This document shows positions 43,279 to 56,479 of a stretch of 64,000 bases of DNA, piece by piece. A program made the translations under genes and the position numbers. Under the pieces are notes generated by a model, which was not told where the DNA came from, did no database searches, and saw only the letters and a program-made list of their open reading frames with translations. The stretch's first letter is position 1. Each line of letters opens with the position of its first letter. This DNA is from Lingula anatina (taxonomy: Eukaryota > Brachiopoda > Lingulata > Lingulida > Lingulidae): the NCBI RefSeq assembly GCF_001039355.2, contig NW_019773637.1, forward strand, positions 275,569-339,568. Reading direction: 5' to 3'.

Positions 43279-46200
43279 ATGGCCAGCAAGAGGCGAACCA
43301 ACACCACTGCCACTGCTCGGCTAAAACAAGACTTCATGCGTATAGTGAAAGATCCTGTCCCCTACATTGTAGCTGCTCCTTTAGCCTCCAATATATTAGA
43401 ATGGTAGGTTTTGCATCAAATGATTTAAAGATACACAGTTTAACATTTTCCCAGCAAAGAAGAACCTAACAAAATTTCCAGTCACAGTGCACGAAAAAAC
43501 GGTAGAAATAGTATTTTTTCTCACTAACCATCCTTTAATTCTTCTCTTCTGACAATTACCATAACTCCATAAGAATCTGGGTAAAGTAAAAAGTCCTTAA
43601 CCCAAGCTAAAATTGATTATTTGTGGCATCATTTATTCTTGCTATTTACTTGGTGAAATATGTTCAAAAAGTATTATTTAATTAGTCATTAGATGAGTTC
43701 AACAATAAATGGTTTATGTGCTTAATATGCGTCTGAAACTCTACACTATGTCGCTTGAAGCTCAAAATTCTCCTTATGTTCTAAACCAAATCTTAGTCTT
43801 CTTTGCTCCCAGGTAAAGCAGATCCAGGTTAAGTAGTCCAAGTACATTAGCACCCGATGTACAACAAGATAGACGTTACTAATGTTTCAGAGAATAAATA
43901 GTAATACTTTTCAGTTATTAATCCACAAACTACTAGGACTTCATAGTGGAAGTGAAGCTGAACAAAACTTTGGTGGAGAATTAATTTCATGTCAGTTTTG
44001 TGACTAACATTCTTGTCAAACTGTAAACAGGAAAAGAGAGCACTCAGGAACAAGATTCTCTGGGAAAGTGGAACTCATCATCATCTACTAGTCTTGTTAT
44101 GTAATGGGCTTGTTTTTATACTAAAAAATGCAAAAAAAAAATTTGTGATAGGCAGTCACTTTTTAACTGGATCATACATACATATATCCTAGATGGCAGT
44201 ACTCTTCCCTTTTTCTTTTAATCTTATTTGGGGCATTTTTTTTTTTTAATGCGTGTGACAGGGGCAGTTGGTAATGTCCCAAAATTTAATTTTGATTTTT
44301 GCATATCCTGCAAAACTACCTGCTTTCAATATAAATTTTTTATAATTCACATCTAAAAACCACAAATCCCTCAAAATAAAAGAATCTGATGTTGGTTTTC
44401 CCCTCTGAAATGTCAGGAAGACATGGCCGTCTGAATTAATCAATTCATTTAGAACGTATTTAATTTAACTTACTACAAAACAATGGATAAAATGTAGGGA
44501 TGGGTTGTGTGGTGATTTTTGAGTAAGAGAACTCTTATTTTTCAAGTGGGAAATTAGGTTTGACACAAAAATCCTATGTGGAGGACCTTTTTAGTTGCAA
44601 GCAACCTTCAAGTTGAAGCCCCTCATAAAACTCGGGTGTCAGTTAAGTGAATATTTTGCTCTAGATAATAAACCAATCTTTCATCCAATCAATTATGAAG
44701 ACATAAAAAGAATGATAACACATTTCACACTGTCTTTGAAAATGTCTGTATCATTAGTGAATCATACTTAGCATTCAGCATTTCTTTTATTTCTGTTTGA
44801 GCATAGCCCCTGTTCTTCTTATGTATATGCCTCGGCCCCCGTCCAAATTCAGGTGTGTTCTAAACAATAAAGTCCCTTATTAATAAAGCCAGCAAACAGT
44901 CTCGATGAGTGTTATTTTCAGTAAGTCTTATTTCAAAGTGAACAATTTTCATGAACAATAGCGACCAGTAACCACGATGTTATGTCAGCTTTCGGAGAAT
45001 TTTGTCTGGGTTGTGCGGAAAGCCGTCACTGTCACTTGGGGGTAATGTTGCCCACACATTTTAATCCCGTTTTCAGTAAATTATATTGAATCCTCATACA
45101 GTGTATACTACCTGTTTTCATCTGTTTTCATAAGATGTCATTTGTACCCACGCATTATTAGTTGCAAGCTTGTTTCTGTTCACTAAGAATACATTGTACC
45201 TTTGCACTAATTACCTTTAGTAGTAAGCCCAAAACAAAGGATTTATATAATATGACCTGCCGTAAACCGTGAAGTGTATTTGCTGGTACCCACACCTTCT
45301 TGGATGCCAACACGTTTCACTCACGCCGAAACTAGACAGAGATTATATCCATGGACAAAGTCTTTAAAATGAATACAGGACTTAAAATAAGTTTACTAGT
45401 ACGTGGGAGATTTCACTTGGTTTTCTAAAAATAAAGGGGATTGAAGGGGTGGGTGAGATCACACCTGGCAAGGACATAGGATGGGGTGATAAAAAAAACA
45501 AACAACCTTTGTGAGGTTAAGAATAAGATTGTTAGTATTCTTCCAAATAATTTTAGTTGGCTTGTGTAGGCTTTTGAAAATTACACCTTGCCTTCCACTT
45601 AAAAATAAAAAACTGAATGAAATAGATGAATTGAAACATGAAAATAGAGATCATTAAGACAAAATGTAAACAACAATGAAATGAAGCATTTTTTTTTAAT
45701 GTGAAGAGACCTGGATTTATCTTTGAAATAATAATCTATTCTTTCCCTCCTGAGTAACTGTTTATCCTAATAATGTCATTGAAGTTATTGAAGAACTATA
45801 TTTTAGATATCTTGACCACCAACAAGTAGGCAACCCAGCACAGATTAAAAAAAAAAATCTAACCTCCTTTATTGACAAAGGTAATTATGATTGAGATGTG
45901 GATGATATTTTCTCTTCAACAGGTTGATTTTGCAACATGTAAATCTGATGTAAAAAAGGTTCAATTATATTTAGCAAACTGACACACCTTAATATTATTC
46001 CTACTGATCTGTTCCATAGAACTGCCATTTGTCCATTTGTGGCTTCATTTAGTTTTAAGTCTTCCCCATCCTGATTAAGGTTTGCATAAGCAGGAATTTG
46101 TGGGAATATCTAGACCCGTGGTCTTCACAAGGTGAAAGAGGTGTTCATTAATTTAGTTATTTATTGAAACAAATACCAATTGATGCTGGAGTAAAATTGA

Positions 46201-47306
46201 AGGGAACTCTCTTTCTCTCTCTCTCTCTCTCTCTCAATTCATCTCTTTGTCAGCGTGTCTGTCTCAAAGCACCCTGAGCTTCAGAGATAACTTGACACTA
46301 ACCTCTTCACTATAGCCTATCTTCATCGTGTCAAGTTACCTCTGACGAAAATAGTTTGACCTAGTTTATATAAGCCAATCGAATCCATGTTTCAAAATTT
46401 TTCACCAAAGTTTGGTGAAAACGCTGATTGGTTGATCGTCAATCGGCAATCCTCGGCTGATTCCGCAAGCTCCATACTAACAACATAGTTTTTGTCGAGT
46501 GCGGAGACATCCGAGTAGTTCCGAGTGCATAACCGTACACAAAGAAAGCATGGAGTATATTGGAATTGAAACCAGAGCAGTTTGATGCCCTGCATAATTA
46601 TCTACTGAGGGATGATGTATTTTGCGTGCTGCCCACAGGTTACGGCAAGTCCCTGATATTCAGCCTTATCTTTGATTGGTCCGGATTTGAACAAAGCGCG
46701 CTTTGACTCGTTCGCGTTCATTGGCTAGATCGTTCAATGAGTCATTGAGTGCGGGCTTTAAATTTGATTGGCGGGCGGCGGAGGCAATCGAATGTGGTCA
46801 GAGGTAACTTGACACGATGAAGATAGGCTATAGTGAAGAGGTTAGTGTCAAGTTATCTCTGAAGCTCAGGGTGTCTCAAAGCAAATGACAAGAGCAACCT
46901 CAGTTCTCTTTTCCCCCATTTCCCTTATGTGAAACACTTATCCTAATATTGATTGCAATAAAAAAATAACACCTTTAGAACACAAACTCTCCATTTTGTT
47001 GCTTCATTAACCTCCCCTGAAGCTTGCAAGAAAGTGCTCGAGGTGGCCGAACGTTTAATTGTCATTTTCGCTGCTTTTTAAATTAGAGTGAGATGGTGAT
47101 AAGCTTGTACTTTGTAACTAAGTAAAAAGTTATCTCAAGAACTAATACGATGGAGGACCTGGGTCAAGGGACAGTCTTGAGCCAGTGGTTGGTTTACATT
47201 GTTTTGTCAAGGAGAGTTGAGTCCCAGATTATGTTGTTCTATTAAACAAAGACATTATTTCACCTCTTTACTGATAAAATCATAAATAAACCTCCCCTCA
47301 AAAAAA

Positions 47307-47338
<32 letters not shown>

Positions 47339-49580
47339 TAATAGAAATAAATAAATAAATAAATAAATAAATCCTGGTACCAGATGTAGTACTTATTGTT
47401 GTCATTTAATATGTTTTTCTCTCTTTTTCCAGTCTCTACACATTGATAGTTATAGAGCCATCAGTTTCCCCATTCTGTATGCTTATATGTGCATGCTAAT
47501 AGTCAGGGACATGTAATTTTGTCTGTGAGTATTTAGATGAATTGATTAAATATGTGATTCTGTGTCTGTATTTTTCTCCAGGCACTACATTGTTCTAGGG
47601 CCAGCCGAGTCACCCTACGAGGGGGGTTATTATCACGGAAAGTTGATTTTCCCTAGAGAGTACCCCTTTAAACCCCCAAGTATATATATGATCACACCCA
47701 ATGGAAGATTTAAGTGCAATACTAGGTAAGGTATTTGGTACTTCTTTGAGTAATTTTTTTTCTTCAAGTTTTTCCATGTAATGAAAAGTATTGTTATGAT
47801 GATGCAAATTGGTCTGTACAGGATTACATATTATATATGAAAGTTAATATAGCTTTTTCAAACTGTTTGATAATTCTGACAAATTAACTTACATCTGTTG
47901 TTGTTCTTCTTCTTCTTATTGTTATTATTACCTTACAATAAATGATATCTCGATGCTCTAAGTTCAATTGAACAGTTGAACCGAACTTTGCAAAAGATTG
48001 TGATAGAGAAGACAATTGTGTCCACTTTATACCCCCTTTACACTGGACGGCGTCCTTTCTGCGTCCTTTCTGCGACCATGAAATTTGGCATCGCTGTGGT
48101 CTTAATAAGGAGGCATGAGCATTGATTTGGTATCAGAATGAATACTCAATGATCGGCCAGTTGTCGGCACGTAAAGTATTATAATTCTTTAACTCTCAAA
48201 TAGGGCCGAACTGCTGGACGCAGAAGGGACGCCGTCCAGTGTAAAGGGGGCTTTAACACTATGTTGCAAAATGTAGAGCCAATTGATTTGTTTATTATTT
48301 CATTTAGACTTATTATTATTATTATTTTTTTTTTTTTCTATAGAAAGTGTGACTTAAAAAATGGTCCTACCTTATTACTTATTGAGAAATAAAAATGGCT
48401 CTTATTTAGGAATCAGCTCTATAAGAATACCTTGCAAAGCTGAAGTTTTATATTAATATCATAATTAAATAGTCATTAGTTTGTATGTAAGTACACAAAT
48501 AATTATCGAATACTTTGTTATTATAACAACTTGACATCTCAATTCCTTTCCTGTGTTGGCCACAATATTTAAAGGAATTTGCAAATATTAATAAAATATT
48601 GTTAATGAAGAGATACTGTGGTCTCAAGTGTTTTCATCAAGCCAGGTGCGTAAAAAAGGCTCGTTCTATTTCTGAATGTCTCAAAAGAAATGCGTATTTA
48701 TTTTTCATTGTTACACTTTGGGAATAATTTAATAAGGTATTGATTTTAAAGCCCCATAAAAACTAATTTTGTAAGGAAGAGTCTTTGGGACTATTTTTGT
48801 TGCACATTGTGTGTGTTTAGTTCGCTCATGTTGTGTGCAAATTTCTCATTCCATTTTTTTATGTGGGATCCACTCACATACCTGATTGATAAAATGGAAA
48901 GGTTAGCAAATATTTGCGAACTGGAGATACTTAAACTGGTCAACTACTAGTAATTTGATGTTGTTGTTCTCACATGTGATATTGGACTATGGTGGGTCCA
49001 TTCTCTTTTTTTTTTAATTCTCATGCAATCCTGTACAGTAATCATTTGAATAAACTCTGTAAAGTTTTTGATGTGTTCTATTTTCAAAATTCATGGTGTT
49101 AAAAAAGTTAATCAATATTGACTTTGTGTTTCAGTGACCTGGAGTGTGGTGTGGTGTTGTATGGTGTAGTGTAGTGCAGTCATTATAGCAGGGGCAGATC
49201 CAGGATTATTTGAAGGGGGGTCTGGGGATGTGAAGCCGTCCCTTGCCCCCCCCCCCCCCCCAACCCCCACCCCCACCCTCCACCCCACAAAATCCACCAC
49301 TGTCTAGTATAGTATAGTATCTTTTTACTGTATTTCAGGCTATGTTTGTCAATCAGTGATTTCCACCCAGACACCTGGAACCCTGCCTGGTCAGTCTCCA
49401 CCATCCTGACAGGATTGTTGAGTTTTATGGTAAGATGGGGACAAACTTTGTGATTCTTTACTCTTCACTGCTGACACTCTATGGTGTCTTTGTTCATCCT
49501 GTTTCTCTCTCTCCTGAAGTATGTTTCTTTTTACAGTTTTATCTACATTGACTCCAAATTTTGCAGTGTTTCTTATTTCT

Positions 49581-49638
<58 letters not shown>

Positions 49639-52600
49639 ATCTTTTCAATATTGTTGTTATATTAATTTTCATAAATGTTCATAAATTTCAGACTTGTCAC
49701 ACTACAGTATCCGTTGTTGTCTACATTGTCCTGATTGAATTCAGTCTTCTTCATTAATTTGATAAGCAGCAGTCATAGGTCTTCCTCTTTCACTACTTCA
49801 TGAGAAAAATGGTGTTTGGTATTTGATCATAAATGTCAGACTCCCCACTTCTTGGATTTTGATAACGATTTTTTTATCAGAGTTGCTCAGAAAATGGCAC
49901 TTTCTGCTATAATCCTCCATCCTATATATTTAGACATGATGAATAAATAATGTTTTGCCAGTGAAATTAAGAACTGTTGATTCAAAAGAAAATGTAAAGT
50001 TAGATGAAGTCGGATAGTACATGTTTGTGAGTTATTAAAAATGATGAATTTAAAAGTAAAATTTCAGAAAATAATTGAGGTATTTGAAAATTTCAAGTTA
50101 TTACCATAGGAAGCCTTACACACTCACTAAACCGTGCCTAATATTTGTCTTTGCACTTGTAAAGATTTATTGTTTTGATTAAACTGTGTCATCTCTGGTC
50201 GTTGTCTTTAATCTCTTGTTTACGCTTGTGTTGGAACTCGTTCATGTGCGCTCTGCTCGTCTTAATACCATCTTTTTTTTTTGTCAGATTTTAAAATGCA
50301 GTTATTTTCACCCTCTTGCGCAGTTTTGATAATTAACCCCCTCCCCCCTTTCTCATTCAAGAAAAATAGCTGTTACTTCTAAGAAGAAAATCTCCCACAG
50401 TTTTTTAGTGGTCAGCATCAGTTTTAATGCTTTGAAATGGAGAAATATTCCATTTATTATTGAGTGACTTTGATTGAATGAAGGTTAATTGTATATTTTG
50501 AGTTGGTCATGTGGCTACATGCCACACACACACTCACACACACACACACACTTGTTTTTGTTGGGAAATTCGAGAAATTAAATGATGATTTCTTTTTTGT
50601 ATTTTTCAGCTCGAAAAAAGTCCAACATTAGGAAGTATAGAAACTTCTGATTACACAGTAAGTTTTTTTTTTTATTAAACATATATAAACACAATACAGC
50701 ACGTTACAAAGAAGACAAACATACAAGAACATGCAATACATCACAGAATCAGAAAGCACATTTCAGTACAAATACAAAACGATACACTACATCAGTACAG
50801 TTTTATAACTTAATACAATACATACACTTTTATGGGTGCACAGTCACTGTAAGATATCTTGAAATAAGATTTTGATTCCATTGTGATATTTCTACTTCAG
50901 ATACTTGGTAAGGAAAAAAAAAACACAAAAAAGATAATTGAAAATCTTTTTAATTAGGTAAACATCATCAACAATATCTTAAGAATCAGTAACCTTGAAA
51001 ACCTTTTAAAAATATATTTAGTGAATAATGCTATTTTAATCTGTTTATTTTTATTAGTGTTATGATATTGATATGCTATTATTGATATGAAAAAAAAAAA
51101 ACAATACACCTTGTGGTTTGTGTTTCATATCTATAGAAGTGATCCTAAAACATTTCAATATTCATAATTCCAATTAAAAATGCAACAATAACCTAATTGC
51201 AGTGATGACTGAGACCAAAATTGATATTCAAACTTATTAGCAATAACATCGTAAAGATATTGGTTTAGTTTTCACAGGACTGTCCTGTTTGATTGTGATT
51301 TGTTCCTCACATTCCTCTTTGACATAAGAGAGCACAACATTGGTAGGAAAAGAAGTTTGTGGATTCCACATTAAGACTGTCATTTCTGATGGATTGCCTG
51401 AAAAGAAACCCTCCTCACATACTCGTACATATGCATACACACACACACACACACACACACAACTGTGCACACATGGCTGTCCATTCCTTTTTGCCTGAGT
51501 TGTCCTTACGTAATGTTTTTTAAGACTTAACTCATTTCTCAATATTTACAAGTGTTTTGACGACTGTTCATTTGCACAAGTGTTGAGCAAACGGCATAGA
51601 ATTATCTAATCAAAGAAGTGAGAGGTTTCCAACGGAAATCATTTTACTTAATTAACAACACTGCACAGGAGGCAAAGTCTTGTAACTACTTACTCCGTTT
51701 ACATGGATATCATTAATTATCATTAATAAATAAGATATTTTGATAAGCACAGCATTTTTTTCTAATACAGATAGCATTCGATGTCCCTAAAGGACAGATG
51801 TCCCCCATTTTTTGTATATTCTTGATATTCTGAAGACTGAAGTCAATTTTGTCTTTTAAGATATTTTATATTAATTTTTATTAAATATAAAATTTACTTT
51901 TCTTTCCCTTTTTTTGTCTTTTATTTCCTTCTTTTATTTTCTATGTTTTTGTCTTTGTACTCAAAGTCAAGTGCTGAAGAACTAGAGCAAGTTTTTGTTA
52001 AAAACGAATGCACTGAATTTTGGTCCATAGTGTTAATATGCATCTTCCTTAGCCCTGGGTGATTACAGAGAAATGTGGTAGAACTAATTGATCTACCAAG
52101 CCAAACCCAGTTTGTTTTTTTTTTTCATTTGCCATAATTTGGACCAATTTCACTTCTAAGATTTACCTTTATATGTACAGACACATAAAAGCTAGAGAGT
52201 GATTTTTTTAACATGATGAAATGTTGCATAAAAATAGACAAAATACTTTATTTTGCACCAGCATCATTTATTTTCTGCTTTGTATCTGTATATTAGACAA
52301 CTTTGCTGCCTTGTTTTAATTCAGATTTGTAGATTTTAATTTGCAGATACAATTACATATTAAAATGAATTAATATATTGAAATGACAATGAAGATTTAT
52401 AAAAAGTTTTAAAAGCTGCTGTTATTACAGTAGTGATGCATTGTTAGAATTGTGGCATGAAAGATACAAATCAGACACAAAATAATTAGCTACAGTATAT
52501 TTTTTTCCCTGAAAAAATCTTAAACAAATCACCAGTGCCTGTTGTACATTAAGTTTATTTATCTACTTATTTACTTGCCTAATAAATTTAATTCTAAGGA

Positions 52601-55600
52601 TTGTGTGATTTTTTTCATAATTTCAAACAATTCATTGTAATTTATCTTTGTGATTACAGATTTCCTTCAAGTAACTCAAATGATGCTGCATGTTATAGAG
52701 ATTTAATACACTTAGAGCGCATTCTCAACGAATTAAGCCAGGCTTTACAAAGCCGGTGACCTAAAAATGGCGGACGTACATGAAAGAAAAACCGCCTAAT
52801 CTTTTAATAGTCTCTCCGCCTCTCACACGCCTCCCCACTCGTCGTCCCTGCGGGGTACAGTAATTAAATCTCGGCTCCGAACATTAAAGGGATAATAACT
52901 CTTCATATGAGATCTATATTTCACAATAAGAGCATTGTGAATAACTCATAGAAATATAATATATTCTGTTTTACCACAAAACCGGCAGTTATAGCTATTA
53001 GTCTGATATCTGAGCTTGTCTTTAAACGACGTAACCTCCATTGATGGCTATACTCTGTTAAAATCTCTTAAGAGATTTTAACAAAAAACCAAACTTTTTA
53101 GAAAAAAAAACAGGGACTAACTTTGAATGTAAAAATGGATTCATTAACCATTGGTAAGTATGAGAAAATTGTTGGTCACTCCAGGAAAATTCATTTTTTG
53201 GCCGAAACGAAGAGTTATTATCACTTTAATATTTCCGTGAATATCTCTGGTGATATTATCTCCGTAGATAGTCGATTCATTGCTGCTCTACGGGCCAAAT
53301 TATTCCTTTTTCGTCTCTGTTTTCAAAGATAATAGAACAGAAGAGCTTTTTTCCTTCGATCGCCTTCAGCCGCCATGCTTTCTTCACCACGAGTATAACT
53401 GATGAGCATGCGCACTTAATATTTCACAGGTAGCTTCCGCATGGCGAACGGAGCCGAGATTTAATTACTGTACCCCGCAGGGACGACGTGTGGGGAGGCG
53501 GAGAGACTATTAAAAGATTAGGCGGTTTTTCTTTCATGTACGTCCGCCATTTTTAGGTCACCGGCTTTGTAAAGCCTGGCTTAATTCGTTGAGAATGCGC
53601 TCTTAATGAAAGTAAAAAATTTAGACTTGTGGCAACAAAAGACATCTTGAACTATATCTATTGTTTTTGCCTTTGTTGTTTTTGTATCTACAGATTAATG
53701 TTTTTTTTTTTTCTATACTAAAAACAACAATCATGATCTTCTCATTCCAGAAAAGAAGTTTAGCGGCTCAGAGTTTGGCCTTTAATTTAAAAGACAAAGT
53801 ATTTACAGAAACATTTCCCGAGATCACCAAGGTAGGTCAGCGGACAGAATCACAATCTGCACTAGAACATACTGTTTTTTTTTTTCTCTTTTAATGAAAA
53901 ATGTTCTGAATCTGTTCTAGGACATTCTGAAGTACTTCCCAAAACCAGTTCTCAAACTGTTACATTCATTACAGAACAACATGAAAATGCTAAAAAAAAA
54001 TATATATATACGTCAAATGTTCTAGAAGGGATTGAGAACTGTAAGTGAGCGTTAAATAAGACAAATTTTCGCAGGGGAAGTTACAGGGACAGATCATCAG
54101 ACAATTAACACCTTGGGTCAATATTTAGTAAAATGTACCCATGACATTTCAACTCCTAGGTGAAGATGTGTATTTTCATTTATTTATTCATATGTTTAGT
54201 CTGTCTGTCTGTGCCTGTCCCAAAATGTGAATATGCTGTATATTGGACCCGATTTTGTTATTTTGTTGGTAGTAAGCTTTTTCAGAAACATTTACTTCGT
54301 CATGTAGTTTCACAAGAAATACTTTTTTCAATCATATAATATTTCATTGGTATAGTTAAAAACAAAACACTCATAAGCTCTATTGAGCCTTTGGGCTGAC
54401 TACAAATAAAACTATTTGAACAGTATTTTAAAAGAACAAGAAAAAACTGACGAAACAATATTGTAATATGCTTCTTGAACATGAGACATCCGTATGTAAA
54501 ATTAAAAATATGACAGTCTTCCAGAAGACCCAGAAGACTGCCTCAATCTGTCACTGAATTTATTATTATTTTGTTGTTGTTAAATATCATATCTGAAGAA
54601 GTGCTTGGTGTGGGCAGTTTATTCAACATTTTAATATATGATACTTCATTTTGTATAAAGTTGTATGACATATCATTATACAAAACAGATTCTAGGCTTG
54701 AAAATTTAAAGTATCAACCGTTTTAATTTAACACTCCATATATTTTGTATAAGATATTATTAGATATATTTTGTATATATTCCCAGAGATTAGATCCATC
54801 CAAACTAGATCGACCTAACTCCTTGGGGGTTCACGCTAAATAGCTGTCAGCCGAGCGGGCACGAAAGTTCATTACCCCTTTACAGCTTGTAGTAGGCGGG
54901 ACGGACATTTAAGCCGGATTATCTGACAGTAATCTAGTGTGACTCCCCACGGGGATAGATCGATCTAAATGTCTGGGAATATGCCCTAAGATTACAGTAT
55001 GAGGTCCTTACAAAGGGAAGTTATCAGTTAATTCTAAACAAGTCCTTGGTGTGGGTGAAACACGTGACATAAGGTGTTACATGCGTAAATAAGAGACAAA
55101 AATTAGGCAGCCAAGCATGTTTTGCTATATTTAATTTAGCTCTCTGCGTCACCTGCACCGATACAGCTGCTGTTTGATACTGCACACTTCGTTGTGACTT
55201 GGCCGTAAAACGTCATACAGGTGTTTTGGGTGTTTGAAACCTTGGATTGTTTTTGTCAGTATTCTGTGTCAGAATTAAAGTGGCTTTTATTAGGCCTCAG
55301 TATGCCATGATTGCAATTTACGTTGAAATGTTACAAGTAGTAAAAATTTAACTTTAAAGTGACAAAAAAAGTACATCAGGAAAAGTGATAGATGCCCTTG
55401 AATTTTGTAGTGACCAAATAGAATTCAAAAACTGGTTTAAGCGTTGAGGTTAAATTTTTCATGCAATTTGACACAGGAGAAATTGGTAGCAGTTCAATGA
55501 AATGAACTAGTGCTCTTTCTTGTTTTATAACAGGACTCTCCCCGACTGCAATCAGCTTAATTAAATGAGACGCCTCCTCCTGGCTTTAATTAGTTGTAAC

Positions 55601-56479
55601 TGAGTGAAAAAACAACACTTGAGATTCTTTACTCATGCAAGTTTAGATTGAGAGAAATGTTTACCCTGTCAGATGAATGATTCTGACATCTTCAGAAAGG
55701 GATATGAGTTTTCCTTGATTAAAAAAAAAATGTCATTTCTTTGTCATCGTCAGCTGTTCTGGTGCCAAGTTAGAAGCCTTGGATTTTTTTTCAAATTTCA
55801 TAATAAATTGAAAGGGCACCTTGCTACATTATGTAGAAGTTAATAAAAGAGCAAAAACTTACAGACTACAAAATTAAAAATGTTTTATTTGCGGCGCACC
55901 CAAACTGGTCTGTAAGTCGTGGATTTATTGGTTTTCTTCTAACTTTGCAAATGAGCAATTTCCCCAGTGGGTTCTAATTTGCCTGACCTTATACGTGTTG
56001 TATACTTTCCATTAATCTGTAGACACAAAAGTCACATGTCTGTACTCAGGCCTACACGACTACCAGACTCGGCACCGAATGGTCCTGAATTCACCGGTAT
56101 ATCGGACCACACGAAAGTTGGAAACTGAAAAAAGAGAGACAGACAGTGGGTGTCGTGCTTCAAGAAAAACTAATAAGTATTCACTCATAGCGTGATTGCA
56201 AAACGAAATTCTTCACTTTTGTTTCCATAGGAAATTGAAGAAAAACTTCAACAACAACAGGAAGAGCTGGCGCGAAGTACACAAAACACAACAGGACCAA
56301 CGTCACAAACTTCACCCCATCCCGGCCTACGACGCACCCCGGGGACTGGGCACGCGATGAACGCTAATGGTCAGGAGCAAGGCTTCTTAAATGGCGCTCT
56401 GGCGAACATTGCCGTCATAATCGGGTTCGCAGCTTTTGCATACACGGTGAAATACGTACTGAAAAGCATAGTGGAGTGA
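43279..56479 (+). CDS. UBE2J2: UBE2J2, ER ubiquitin-conjugating enzyme E2 J2
   Basis: Tail-anchored E2 enzyme of ER-associated degradation (Ubc6 family). Exons: 43279..43403, 47582..47725, 49339..49429, 50610..50657, 53751..53831, 56231..56479. All are in frame, 738 nt, 245 aa (human 259). Exon 1 encodes [18 protein letters not shown] and the [10 protein letters not shown] stretch. Exon 2 encodes [27 protein letters not shown]-type [10 protein letters not shown] and [11 protein letters not shown]. The catalytic Cys is in [20 protein letters not shown] (exon 3). Exon 4 is [16 protein letters not shown] and exon 5 is [18 protein letters not shown]. Exon 6 has a variable linker, then [20 protein letters not shown] as C-terminal membrane anchor and KYVLKSIVE. 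The ATG sits exactly at an acceptor (gattccag), so an upstream non-coding exon is expected. Confidence 0.95.
46261..46882. mobile_element. MULE-like element with perfect 76 bp TIRs
   Basis: In UBE2J2 intron 1. Element 46271-46872 has terminal inverted repeats of 76 bp (46271-46346 and 46797-46872) that I find identical base for base. It begins ACCCTGAG and ends CTCAGGGT. It is flanked by a 10 bp direct repeat gtctcaaagc at 46261-46270 and 46873-46882. Long TIRs and a 9-10 bp target duplication are typical of Mutator-like elements. The interior holds a helicase fragment (next entry) and no transposase. Perfect TIRs imply a recent insertion. Confidence 0.9.
46551..46706 (+). pseudogene. RecQ-like helicase fragment inside a transposon
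   Basis: The reading frame gives [20 protein letters not shown], then [20 protein letters not shown], then [11 protein letters not shown] and a stop. LKPEQ is the RecQ-type motif 0 and PTGYGKS the ATP-binding Walker A of superfamily 2 helicases. Nothing of motifs II-VI follows. The ATG just upstream (46550) is in another frame, so this is a captured or left-over piece and not a gene. Confidence 0.75.
47301..47371. repeat. (AATA)n microsatellite
   Basis: Two runs of AAAT units separated by a short interruption in UBE2J2 intron 1, preceded by poly-A. Confidence 0.9.
48032..48250. mobile_element. 219 bp MITE in UBE2J2 intron 2
   Basis: Left end ccccctttacactggacggc, right end gccgtccagtgtaaaggggg, inverted repeats extending about 35 bp (cgtcctttctgcgtcc against ggacgcagaagggacg). 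No coding capacity. Superfamily not assigned. Confidence 0.85.
49580..49635. repeat. (CT)n microsatellite
   Basis: About 27 CT units with one interruption in UBE2J2 intron 3. It creates long Ser/Leu-only and Arg/Glu-only frames that are not genes. Confidence 0.95.
51435..51462. repeat. (CA)n microsatellite
   Basis: Fourteen CA units in UBE2J2 intron 4. A second, interrupted CA run lies at about 50523-50553 in intron 3. Confidence 0.9.
52715..53602. mobile_element. PIF/Harbinger-like 888 bp element
   Basis: Begins gagcgcattctcaacgaatt and ends aattcgttgagaatgcgctc, flanked by tta on both sides (52712-52714, 53603-53605). Terminal arms run about 180 bp each and include atggcggacgtacatgaaag, cctaatcttttaatagtctc and cgtccctgcggggtacagta. 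The central 540 bp contains an internal palindrome aaaatctcttaagagatttt near 53060 and no transposase. A 3 bp TTA duplication is typical of PIF/Harbinger. It lies in UBE2J2 intron 4, 148 bp before exon 5. Confidence 0.85.
53870..54080. mobile_element. Foldback element, family D copy 2
   Basis: Shares ttctgaatctgttctaggac, cagttctcaaactgtta and gattgagaactgtaagtgag, ending gacaaattttcgcagggg. The left end is truncated or decayed. It starts within about 40 bp of the exon 5 donor of UBE2J2. Confidence 0.7.
54779..54980 (-). mobile_element. Foldback element, family A copy 4
   Basis: attcccagagattagatcca at the left and gatctaaatgtctgggaat at the right, with gctaaatagctgtcagccga and ggcgggacggacatttaagc inside. 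Close to the copy at 2844. Located in UBE2J2 intron 5. Confidence 0.82.

Noticed and set aside
46551-46706. A functional helicase gene
   Set aside because: Only motifs 0 and I are present before a stop, inside a transposon, in a UBE2J2 intron.
49190-49300. A hAT MITE starting caggggcagatccagg
   Set aside because: One end looks right, but no matching inverted end or target duplication could be found.
49391-49684. Open frames rich in Arg/Glu or Ser/Leu across the CT repeat
   Set aside because: They are translations of a dinucleotide microsatellite in both directions inside a UBE2J2 intron.
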